Source: Verrucomicrobiota bacterium
GTDB taxonomy: Bacteria; Verrucomicrobiota; Verrucomicrobiae; Chthoniobacterales; UBA10450
Length of the DNA: 5,103 nt
Assembly (NCBI GenBank): GCA_005887855.1
Contig: VBQB01000242.1
Span: 1-5,103, forward strand
Direction: 5' to 3'
In this document: positions 1-5,103 of the stretch, piece after piece
How positions within the stretch are numbered: position 1 is the stretch's first letter
Layout: every line of letters starts with the position of its first letter
Made by a program: the position numbers and the translations under genes
Notes under the pieces: generated by a model
What the model was told of the DNA's origin: nothing
The model's database searches: none
What the model saw: the letters and a program-made list of their open reading frames with translations, nothing else

Positions 1-1050
1 CCATGAAAAAAAATAACCAAACGAGAGCGGAGTGAGCATCAGCATCATCAAGATGAGCAGTGCGAATTCGATTGCATCGCTCTCTGCTGTTCGCATTGCG
101 CGCTCAGGTATCACTACGATAAACAGAACTCCAAGCGCCACTGCGATGCTCATGATGATCACGTTGACTGTCGCAAATTTGAAGTCCGCGAAGTTTGCAT
201 ACACCGGTGTGTGCGGCGCGGAAGCGGCATCGGCGTCGACATCTCGGAGCAAGCGATTGGCGACGCCAACGAGAGATTGATTTTTCCAGGTATAGCTGCG
301 CATTGGCCGCTGCCCCACGCCGACCACGTTGTATTTCAACATCCCGGCGCTCCACTTCTCAAGGTCGTGCCACGTTTGTTCGAGTCCGCGGAACGGCGCT
401 GGTAACACGATAAGCAAAAATGCCAGCACCACGACAAGGCTGGCCACGGCGCTCCAGTGGCGTCGATAAATTAAATAAACAATCGCTATGATTGGAAACG
501 CTTTGATCGCGGCGGCGAACGCGACCAGTGCGCCAGCGAAAATTTCTCGTTTCCCGCGTAGCACAAGAAAAGCGCCAAGCATCAGCGCGAGCAATACCAG
601 ATTCGCCTGGCCAAGGTGATAACTGGACCAGATGTAAGCGATCACGAGGAGACTCGGTATCAGATACAGCCACGCATTTGTTATATGTCGCTGGCCAACA
701 GCGAGAATTGCAGCCAGTCGGGCGCTGTAGAACCAGGCGACGGAATTGATCGCGACGAGCAGAAGAATTAATCCGGCCTGGCCCAGCAAGCTCGCGCCCG
801 CCAGAAAAAGCGCGCAGGGCGGCGGATACATAAAATCATACTTCCCAGAGCGGAAAAAAAAGATTTCATGACCGGCGAGCACGTGTGTCCCGGTGTCGTA
901 CCAGAGTTTGTAATCCTTGATGCTGCCACCACGGAAGTAATGAAGGAGCGGGATAGCCGAGAACACAATCGCCGTGATAATAAAGATCCAAATCAACGTG
1001 CGAAACCCAGTCGGGCTGTTCAATCGGCGATCGAGCCCAGCCCAGCCCAT
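1..1050 (-). CDS. GT87/DUF2029-like polytopic membrane glycosyltransferase, 3' end cut by window edge
   Basis: The frame is open for 350 codons from an ATG at 1050 to the left edge, with no stop. The protein is very hydrophobic. A first membrane segment covers about residues 16-38, followed by a polar loop with KDYKLWYDTG (45-54) and YDFMYPPP (71-78). Further segments lie at about 80-118, 126-142, 148-164, 170-195, 200-217, 293-314 and 326-348. GT87 hallmarks are visible: HLGQANLVLL (145-154), KAFP (183-186), the loop KYNVVGVGQRPMRSYTWKNQSL (in part, about 239-260) and LTPLSFGYFFSW (339-350), close to the family's LTPLSW-HY ending. Known GT87 enzymes such as mycobacterial PimE transfer mannose from polyprenyl-phosphate-mannose on the outer face of the membrane. 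D46 in the first loop is my candidate for the equivalent of the PimE catalytic Asp; this is inference. Donor and acceptor cannot be read from sequence. An alternative GTG start at 1071 overlaps the gatA stop as GTGA. I prefer the ATG because AAGGAG lies 12 nt upstream of it. Confidence 0.82.
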   Translation of the reverse strand, partial: MGWAGLDRRLNSPTGFRTLIWIFIITAIVFSAIPLLHYFRGGSIKDYKLWYDTGTHVLAGHEIFFFRSGKYDFMYPPPCALFLAGASLLGQAGLILLLVAINSVAWFYSARLAAILAVGQRHITNAWLYLIPSLLVIAYIWSSYHLGQANLVLLALMLGAFLVLRGKREIFAGALVAFAAAIKAFPIIAIVYLIYRRHWSAVASLVVVLAFLLIVLPAPFRGLEQTWHDLEKWSAGMLKYNVVGVGQRPMRSYTWKNQSLVGVANRLLRDVDADAASAPHTPVYANFADFKFATVNVIIMSIAVALGVLFIVVIPERAMRTAESDAIEFALLILMMLMLTPLSFGYFFSW

Positions 1051-1062
1051 CTTTGCTGCCGA

Positions 1063-1068
1063 CTCCTT
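1063..1068 (-). promoter_or_regulatory. Shine-Dalgarno AAGGAG for the GT87-like gene
   Basis: The minus strand reads AAGGAG immediately after the gatA stop, overlapping its last base, with 12 nt to the ATG at 1050. The spacing is somewhat long. It is the clearest ribosome binding site among the starts in this window, and it favours the ATG over the GTG at 1071, which has no such motif upstream. Confidence 0.5.
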
Positions 1069-2546
1069 CACGCGTTACCTAACGTCTCAGCGATCGGCGG
1101 ACGCGCTTTGTGCCAGTCGGTGCTCTGTTCGTAGGCGTGGGCAATTTGCAAAATGCGCGCTTCATCGAGCGCTTTGCCGAGTAATTGCAAGCCGATCGGC
1201 AATTGGTGATTGTCGACCTTGGCGAAGCCACACGGCAGGCTAATTCCACAAATGCCAGCGAGATTCGCGGGGCTAGTGAGGATGTCCGCCAGATACATTT
1301 GCAAAGGGTCGTCGGTGCGTTCGCCCAGGTGGAAAGCCGGCACTGGCGAAGTCGGCGAAATTAGCGCGTCGACTTTCTCGAACGCCTTTGCGAAATCGTG
1401 CCGGATTAACTCCCGCACTTTTTGCGCCCGCAAATAATAAGCGTCGTAGTAGCCGGAGCTTAAGACATACGTGCCGAGGATGATCCGGCGTTTCACTTCC
1501 GGGCCGAAACCTTCCTCGCGTGTGCGGCCGTAATGATCGAGCAAATCTCTTGGATTTTCCGTCCGATGTCCGTAGCGCACGCCATCAAAGCGCGCCAGGT
1601 TCGCGGAAGCCTCCGCCGTGGCCAGGATGTAATAGACTGCGATCGCATAATCGGTGTGTGGCAGGGAAACATCGATAATTTCCGCGCCTAACGAGTTCAT
1701 ATGTTTCACCGCCACATTGATCGCCGATTTCACTTCTGGATCAGTCCCTTCGACCATGTATTCCTTCGCCAAACCCAACCGGAAGCCGCGCAAATCTCTT
1801 CCCAGCGCCGCTGTATAATCGGGAACTGGCTCGTTTAGCGACGTTGTTTCCTGCGGATCGTGACCCGCGATCGCGTTCATGATCAGCGCGGAATCGCGCA
1901 CCGTTTTTGTCAACGGGCCAACCTGATCGAGCGAGGAGGCGAACGCGACGACGCCAAATCGTGAGACGCGTCCGTAGGTTGGCTTGAGGCCGACAACGCC
2001 CGAAAGGGCAGCTGGCTGCCGGATCGATCCCCCAGTCTCAGTGCCCAGTCCACCGAATGCTTCATCAGCCGCAACTGCCGCGGCCGAACCGCCGCTCGAT
2101 CCCCCCGGGACTCGCGACAAGTCCCACGGATTTCGCGTCAACTTCACACCGGAATTTTCGGTCGACGAACCCATCGCGAACTCGTCCATGTTGGTCTTGC
2201 CAAATGGAATTGCCCCTGCCGTCCGCAATTTTCGAATGACTGTCGCGTCGTAAGGCGCACGATAACCGTGCAAGATTCTTGACGCGCACGTGCAAGGCTG
2301 GCCCGCTACATTAATGATGTCTTTAACCGCGACCGGCACGCCGCCGAGCGGAAGATCGACGTCTGCTTTTTCTGCCTCTTTGGCGGCCGCTTCAAAATCA
2401 AGCGAGAGATACGCGTCGATTGTTCCATCAACATCTTCGATCCGCGCTCGCAAGACATCGAGCACTTCGCGAGGCGAAACTTCTCGACGACGCAACAGAG
2501 CTTGCAGATCGGCGATGTTGAGCGCCGGCAGATCTTTTCCCGTCAT
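1068..2546 (-). CDS. gatA: Aspartyl/glutamyl-tRNA amidotransferase subunit A (GatA)
   Basis: A full-length 492-residue amidase-signature protein, the usual size for GatA. GatA hydrolyses glutamine and passes ammonia to GatB, which converts Glu-tRNA(Gln) or Asp-tRNA(Asn) to the amide form in the cytoplasm. The Lys/cis-Ser/Ser triad is present: K75 (in PVAVKD), S150 (in PGGSSGGSAAAVAA) and S174 (in TETGGSIRQPAA). The spacings, 75 and 24 residues, match those of Staphylococcus aureus GatA (K79, S154, S178). Y305, R354 and D421 fall at the same offset of four from the S. aureus glutamine-pocket residues Y309, R358 and D425. The conserved NMDEFAMGSSTENS stretch (119-132) is also present. One oddity is GTETGGS where most GatA proteins read GSDTGGS. 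The ATG overlaps the gatC stop as ATGA, so translation is probably coupled. No gatB follows; a GT87-like gene does. A generic amidase is unlikely given the adjacent gatC. Confidence 0.97.
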   Translation of the reverse strand: MTGKDLPALNIADLQALLRRREVSPREVLDVLRARIEDVDGTIDAYLSLDFEAAAKEAEKADVDLPLGGVPVAVKDIINVAGQPCTCASRILHGYRAPYDATVIRKLRTAGAIPFGKTNMDEFAMGSSTENSGVKLTRNPWDLSRVPGGSSGGSAAAVAADEAFGGLGTETGGSIRQPAALSGVVGLKPTYGRVSRFGVVAFASSLDQVGPLTKTVRDSALIMNAIAGHDPQETTSLNEPVPDYTAALGRDLRGFRLGLAKEYMVEGTDPEVKSAINVAVKHMNSLGAEIIDVSLPHTDYAIAVYYILATAEASANLARFDGVRYGHRTENPRDLLDHYGRTREEGFGPEVKRRIILGTYVLSSGYYDAYYLRAQKVRELIRHDFAKAFEKVDALISPTSPVPAFHLGERTDDPLQMYLADILTSPANLAGICGISLPCGFAKVDNHQLPIGLQLLGKALDEARILQIAHAYEQSTDWHKARPPIAETLGNA

Positions 2547-2833
2547 TCCACGACTTTGGTGACGATGAAGAGACCATTTGCCTGCCGGGGCGCATTGCTC
2601 AGCGCTTGTTCGGCTGTAAGCCAGTCGCGCGGCTCGTCTTCGCGGAAAACGTTGAAAATCGGGACCGCATGCGCGGCCGCTTCCACGTGGCTCACATCCA
2701 CTTCGCGGAGTTTGTCGGCGTACTTCAAAACATCCCCGAGCTGTTTTTGGAAAAGTTGTGTCTCTGCGTCGCTCAAATTTAGCCGCGCCAGCTTAGCAAC
2801 GTATGCGACGTCGAGATCGGAAGTTTTGACCAC
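2543..2833 (-). CDS. gatC: Aspartyl/glutamyl-tRNA amidotransferase subunit C (GatC)
   Basis: A 96-residue protein of the usual GatC length. GatC wraps around GatA and the GatA-GatB interface, stabilising the heterotrimer. Recognisable family features are VAYVAKLARLNLSDAE (residues 9-24), then a helix ending near LKYADKLREVD, then NVFREDEP (61-68), NAP (80-82) and the C-terminal KVVE. The start codon is GTG at 2833. An in-frame TAA lies 15 nt upstream and no ATG or TTG alternative is in reach, so the start is well constrained. The family's typical N-terminus also matches it. No clear Shine-Dalgarno motif precedes it. It begins 12 bp after the stop of the upstream membrane-anchor gene and overlaps gatA by 4 bp. 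Confidence 0.96.
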   Translation of the reverse strand: MVKTSDLDVAYVAKLARLNLSDAETQLFQKQLGDVLKYADKLREVDVSHVEAAAHAVPIFNVFREDEPRDWLTAEQALSNAPRQANGLFIVTKVVE

Positions 2834-2845
2834 GGGAGTGCCTGA

Positions 2846-3211
2846 TTAAAGATGCAGATGGCTCACTAACCAAATCACCGCTACCGCAAGCGCAATCGCC
2901 AGAACGAGAAAAATAATCCGGCCGTCACGTCGCTCTTTCCGAAGTGAACCACGGTGGCGCGGGCTCCCGCTGTCATCGCTATAGCGTTTGTCCTGCAGCG
3001 CAATTGAGACATCGAGCCGGCTACCGCGCGAATTTGCTCGCATGAGGAACTCTTCTCGCTGCCGCCGCGCCCTTTCCTCCGCCACCTGCGGCGCAGCCGC
3101 GATACTGCGCTCGAGTTTTTCGACTCTCTCGCGCAGCTCAGATTCCTGACGGGCTAGTTCTTGTTGCCTTCGACGGAGCGGCGTAGTCGATCTAGGCGAA
3201 CGGCGAAGCAT
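2846..3211 (-). CDS. Unrecognised small coiled-coil protein with C-terminal membrane anchor
   Basis: I do not recognise this 121-residue protein. The N-terminus is rich in Arg and Ser/Thr. Residues about 13-55 form a strongly charged, Arg/Glu-rich helix with coiled-coil character. Residues 56-96 are polar and probably flexible. Residues 99-118 (IIFLVLAIALAVAVIWLVSH) are a clear single membrane segment followed by only three residues, so the topology resembles a tail-anchored protein with its coiled coil in the cytoplasm. There is no signal peptide. The ATG at 3211 is the first possible start, since the upstream gene's TGA lies in the same frame two codons before it. The gene is the second of two neighbours with this architecture and lies 12 bp before gatC, so it is probably co-transcribed with gatCA. 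It could be a scaffold or membrane tether. That is speculation. Confidence 0.75.
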   Translation of the reverse strand: MLRRSPRSTTPLRRRQQELARQESELRERVEKLERSIAAAPQVAEERARRQREEFLMRANSRGSRLDVSIALQDKRYSDDSGSPRHRGSLRKERRDGRIIFLVLAIALAVAVIWLVSHLHL

Positions 3212-3217
3212 GCACCA

Positions 3218-3844
3218 TCACCGGCCTGAGGCGGCCATCCAGAAGAAAATAGAAAGGGCAATCAGGCCAAAAGTGATCAGTGGCAAGGTGAGGGCGAAGC
3301 CGATTTGCAACCACTGAGAAAATGAGCGCCCACCGCTGGCTTCGTAAGCACCTGGCACAACGTCAGGTAATGACGCATCGCCCGCGTTCTCGCCAGTTGC
3401 TTGCAGCCGGCTGTGCTGCTCGGCGTACTCGGTGCGCGCGTCATCTATTGTGCTCAAGGCCCGGCTTAATTCCTTGTGCAAATCGGACGGGTTCCAGCTT
3501 TTGGGTTCAATGGCTTCAATTAATTCCAAGTGCTGACCGAAACTTTCCCGAGTCGCACGAAGCTGCTCGAGCCGCCTTTGCGCATTGTACGCCTCCCGCT
3601 CGAGCACAACGAGCGAGCGTGTCAGCTTGTCGGTCATTTCCGCGCGGCCCCGGTCCAATTCTTCCTGACGACGGCTCAATTCTTCGAGCTCGCGTTTTTG
3701 TTTTTCAATCTGCTCCTGCTGGCGCTTGAGCTGAAGCAGTTGTTCCTGCGCTTTTTGCATTTGCGAGTCAAGATGCTCCGCGGAGAGCGATTCTTCCTCG
3801 CTCAGTTCCAGCATTTGTTCGATCGGTCGAATCTTTTCTGCCAT
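3218..3844 (-). CDS. Unrecognised coiled-coil protein with C-terminal membrane anchor
   Basis: I do not recognise this 208-residue protein. Residues about 15-110 are a long Gln/Glu/Arg/Lys-rich helix with leucine heptads (for example QLLQLKRQQEQIEKQKREL at 35-53), almost certainly a coiled coil. A second helical stretch covers about 120-148. Residues 150-175 are a Gly/Pro/Ser linker. Residues about 178-203 (from WLQIGFALTLPLITFG onward) form one membrane segment, ending in a short polar tail. It has no signal peptide, so the coiled coil should face the cytoplasm. The ATG at 3844 is the only plausible start, since an in-frame TAA lies 45 nt upstream and no good Shine-Dalgarno motif is visible. 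It is the first gene of the likely operon and ends 6 bp before the smaller protein of the same design. Low-complexity coiled coils attract spurious matches to SMC or myosin-like proteins, which should not be taken as function. Confidence 0.8.
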   Translation of the reverse strand: MAEKIRPIEQMLELSEEESLSAEHLDSQMQKAQEQLLQLKRQQEQIEKQKRELEELSRRQEELDRGRAEMTDKLTRSLVVLEREAYNAQRRLEQLRATRESFGQHLELIEAIEPKSWNPSDLHKELSRALSTIDDARTEYAEQHSRLQATGENAGDASLPDVVPGAYEASGGRSFSQWLQIGFALTLPLITFGLIALSIFFWMAASGR

Positions 3845-3938
3845 AACGAATCGTGACTCGCCGTCCAGGCTCGCCGTAGCGCCATATTAAATGGCTCACT
3901 GGAGAATTCCAGATATTTCCCGAAAGAAATTTGAATAA

Positions 3939-3968
3939 CCGCCCTGGCATCATCTCGACGAGCGCCCC
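3939..3968 (-). repeat. Diverged duplicate of the methyltransferase 3' end (direct repeat copy A)
   Basis: Ten codons on the minus strand read GALVEMMPGR, against GVLLEMMPAR at the real methyltransferase C-terminus (4110-4081). The two 30-bp copies align without gaps at 20 of 30 bases, including an exact 13-bp core (plus strand 3946-3958 and 4088-4100). Copy A directly abuts the three-hairpin element. It has no start of its own and is not a gene. It looks like a remnant of a duplication or insertion event. Confidence 0.6.
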
Positions 3969-3995
3969 GGAACACAGCCATCTTGGCTGTGCGGC
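3969..3995 (+). repeat. Hairpin unit 1
   Basis: The sequence CACAGCCA-TCT-TGGCTGTG (3973-3991) forms a perfect 8-bp stem with a 3-nt loop. It is flanked by GGAA and by CGGC, shared with unit 3. Confidence 0.75.
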
Positions 3996-3997
3996 AA

Positions 3998-4014
3998 GCA
4001 GGCTTCCAGCCTGC
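3998..4014 (-). repeat. Hairpin unit 2
   Basis: The sequence GCAGGCT-TCC-AGCCTGC forms a perfect 7-bp stem with a 3-nt loop. On the minus strand it is preceded by GAAACAC and followed by TTGCCGC, which parallels the GGAACAC start and GCGGC end of units 1 and 3. It is therefore a more diverged copy in the same orientation as unit 3. Confidence 0.65.
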
Positions 4015-4051
4015 GTGTTTCTTTTCAAAACGACAGGAAGGATGCAAGTCG

Positions 4052-4078
4052 GCCGCACAGGCTAGAAGCCTGTGTTCC
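4052..4078 (-). repeat. Hairpin unit 3
   Basis: The sequence CACAGGCT-AGA-AGCCTGTG (4056-4074, plus strand) forms a perfect 8-bp stem with a 3-nt loop. The unit is inverted relative to unit 1. Its differences from unit 1 are two swapped base pairs, so the pairing is preserved. It overlaps the methyltransferase stop codon by one base. Confidence 0.75.
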
Positions 4079-5103
4079 TAGCGTGCCGGCATCATCTCGA
4101 GCAAGACGCCTTTGAAGTATTCCGTTTCCGGCAAGGTGGGAAGCACCGGATGATCGGGTGCCTGCTCAAAACGGCGAAGCCGGCGCGCCGAGCACCGTGC
4201 GTCCACGAGCGCAGCGGCGATCATCTGCGCGAACCCATTTTCGCTCACGTGATGCGAACAAGAAAACGTCGCGATCAAACCATCTTTCGAGAGGAGTTTG
4301 AAAGCGCGCATGTGTAGCTCGCGATAGCCGCGCATCGCGTCGCCTATTCCACTCTTCGTCTTTGTAAACGAAGGCGGATCGAGAATAATGAGATCGTATT
4401 GCGCTTGGGCCCTTTCGGCGGCACGCAGAAATTGGAAGACATCCTGCTTGATCCAATTCACTGATAACTCGTTTCGCTCGGCGTTGCCTCTCGCTGCGGA
4501 GATATTTTCTGCGCCAGCTTCCACCGCTGTGACCTCGCTCGCGCCCGCGCTAGCGCAAACTAGCGCGAAAGCGCCTTGATTCGCGAAACAATCGAGAACG
4601 CGGCGATTGCTTGCCTGTTGCGCGACGGTTTCATAATTGCGTAATTGATCGAGATAAAAGCCCGTTTTCTGTCCGTGCAAAAGATCGACATCGAACTTTA
4701 AGCCGCCGATTTCGATCTCAACTCGAGAAGGAGCATCTCCGCGCAAAACGCCGCTGTGTAATCCAAGCCCCTCGGCACGGCGAATCGGCGCATCATTACG
4801 CTCGATGATAGTAAGTGGGGCATGCGTCCCGCTTGCCTTTTGTCGGTTCGCAAGCTGGAAGCTCGCGCGACTTTCAAACAAATCGACAACTGCATTCGCG
4901 ATTATTTCTTTTCGCATGTCCATGGCCAGCGTGAGCGTTTGCAGCGAGAAATGCTCGCCATAGCGATCGATAATCACTCCTGGAAGCCCGTCGCTTTCGC
5001 TCCACACGACACGACAAAGCTTTGGATCGACACGTCGCCGTGCGCGGTACTCGGCCGCTTGCCCGATCCGCCGCTTGAAGAAATCCAGATCGAGATCCTG
5101 TTT
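4078..5103 (-). CDS. RlmI/YccW-type class I SAM-dependent rRNA methyltransferase, N-terminus beyond window edge
   Basis: The frame is open from the right edge for 341 codons to a TAG at 4080-4078. A GTG at 5007 is in frame, but homologous sequence continues upstream of it (RRIGQAAEYRARRRVDPKLC), so the gene is 5'-partial. The N-terminal PUA domain typical of RlmI is probably mostly outside. Numbering residues from the window edge, the landmarks are ESDGLPGVIIDRYG (36-49), EGL (111-113), HGQKTGFYLDQL (143-154), SAM motif I VLDCFANQGAFAL (169-181), the post-I acid E195, motif IV DPPSF (242-246), FSCSHHV (280-286, with C282), DHP (317-319) and PETEYFKG (325-332). E. coli RlmI makes m5C1962 in 23S rRNA using SAM. 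The exact target here is inferred. DQL replaces the common DQR. Residues about 77-97 look like an in-frame palindromic-repeat insertion. Neighbouring genes offer no functional clue. Confidence 0.88.
   Translation of the reverse strand, partial: KQDLDLDFFKRRIGQAAEYRARRRVDPKLCRVVWSESDGLPGVIIDRYGEHFSLQTLTLAMDMRKEIIANAVVDLFESRASFQLANRQKASGTHAPLTIIERNDAPIRRAEGLGLHSGVLRGDAPSRVEIEIGGLKFDVDLLHGQKTGFYLDQLRNYETVAQQASNRRVLDCFANQGAFALVCASAGASEVTAVEAGAENISAARGNAERNELSVNWIKQDVFQFLRAAERAQAQYDLIILDPPSFTKTKSGIGDAMRGYRELHMRAFKLLSKDGLIATFSCSHHVSENGFAQMIAAALVDARCSARRLRRFEQAPDHPVLPTLPETEYFKGVLLEMMPAR
4081..4110 (-). repeat. Direct repeat copy B (methyltransferase C-terminal codons)
   Basis: The last ten sense codons of the methyltransferase, reading GVLLEMMPAR, are the coding partner of the diverged copy at 3939-3968. 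Together they bracket the three-hairpin element. Confidence 0.6.
4817..4867. repeat. Two-hairpin palindromic repeat embedded in frame in the methyltransferase gene
   Basis: Hairpin A is GGCATGC-GTCCC-GCTTGCC (4819-4837), a 7-bp stem with one T-T mismatch. Hairpin B is CGCAAGCT-GGA-AGCTCGCG (4849-4867), an 8-bp stem with one A-C mismatch. The core of hairpin B on the minus strand (GCGAGCTTCCAGCTTGC) matches intergenic unit 2 (GCAGGCTTCCAGCCTGC) at 14 of 17 positions. The encoded residues (about 77-97 of the partial protein) fall where E. coli RlmI has only a few residues between its ALQTLY helix and IYDRSD. Confidence 0.6.

Larger units (their letters stand above)
3969..4078. repeat. Composite palindromic element of three hairpin units
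   Basis: Three short hairpins, each with a 3-nt loop, lie within 110 bp. The ends form a 27-bp imperfect inverted repeat: 3969-3995 against the reverse complement of 4052-4078, 23 of 27 bases identical. The element starts on the final G of the methyltransferase stop codon TAG. It encodes nothing convincing. It resembles REP/MITE-type intergenic repeats. It could also slow or terminate transcription after the methyltransferase, although no T-tract follows the hairpins. The connecting 37 bp (4015-4051) shows no hairpin of its own. Confidence 0.75.

Noticed and set aside
359..673. Minus-strand frames at 104-355, 359-673 and 768-968 as separate small genes
   Set aside because: All are out-of-frame shadows of the continuous 350-codon glycosyltransferase frame, which has clear family motifs and membrane segments.
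3322..3856. Plus-strand frames antisense to the larger coiled-coil gene
   Set aside because: They are complements of a repetitive Glu/Gln/Arg/Leu codon pattern that happens to lack stops. There is no start context or domain signal.
3897..3916. Short imperfect palindrome CTGGA-ATTC-TCCAG as an operator or terminator
   Set aside because: A 5-bp stem without a T-tract or a second copy is not enough evidence.
3845..3940. Sigma-70-like promoter ahead of the operon (TAATAT with CTGGAA 17 bp upstream, minus strand)
   Set aside because: The matches are only 4 of 6 and 3 of 6 to consensus, which is too weak to call. A promoter is expected somewhere in this gap, but I cannot place it.
3768..4058. Minus-strand 96-codon frame crossing the intergenic gap
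   Set aside because: It starts inside the hairpin element and runs into the coiled-coil gene in another frame. The recognisable part, ALVEMMPGR, is the duplicated methyltransferase end. It has no ribosome binding site and no coherent protein character.
3969..4078. Possible small CRISPR array
   Set aside because: There are only three units, in mixed orientation, with spacing of a few to 37 bases and no constant spacer length or cas genes. Inverted hairpin repeats fit better.
4078..5007. GTG at 5007 as the true start of the methyltransferase
   Set aside because: The frame stays open to the window edge with family-like sequence upstream, and a start here would remove the N-terminal domain and part of the conserved region preceding ESDGLPG.

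Overview
The window reads as one co-directional block: every gene I can support lies on the minus strand, so transcription runs from the right edge to the left. The sequence is moderately GC-rich. Genes are tightly packed, Shine-Dalgarno motifs are mostly weak, and short perfect hairpins of the type GCAGGCT-nnn-AGCCTGC occur between and within genes. From the protein wording and the hairpin repeats I suspect a Verrucomicrobia-like bacterium (soil Chthoniobacterales type). This is an inference; no marker in the window proves it.

Layout in transcription order. (1) 5103-4078: a class I SAM-dependent RNA methyltransferase of the RlmI/YccW type, missing its N-terminus beyond the right edge. Its reading frame carries an in-frame insertion made of two hairpins (about 4817-4867). 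(2) 4078-3969: an element of three hairpin units that starts on the last base of the methyltransferase stop codon. It is flanked by a diverged direct repeat of the last ten methyltransferase codons (4110-4081 and 3968-3939). The rest of the gap, down to 3845, holds no gene I can support. (3) 3844-3218 and 3211-2846: two unrecognised proteins with the same architecture, a charged coiled coil followed by a C-terminal membrane anchor. (4) 2833-2543 gatC and 2546-1068 gatA: subunits of the Glu-tRNA(Gln)/Asp-tRNA(Asn) amidotransferase. (5) 1050-1: a polytopic membrane protein resembling GT87 (DUF2029) polyprenyl-phosphate-sugar-dependent glycosyltransferases, cut off by the left edge.

The five genes from 3844 to 1 have junctions of 6 bp, 12 bp, a 4-bp ATGA overlap and a 0-17 bp gap or overlap, so they very probably form one operon. 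gatB, the usual third partner, does not follow gatA here. GatC and GatA act together in tRNA-dependent amidation. The two coiled-coil membrane proteins and the glycosyltransferase have no evident link to that reaction and may simply share the transcript.

The most interesting material is the palindromic repeat family. Intergenic units 1 and 3 differ at only four of 27 positions, and all four differences form two compensated base pairs. A related hairpin pair sits in frame inside the methyltransferase gene, which recalls protein-coding palindromic elements such as those of Rickettsia.
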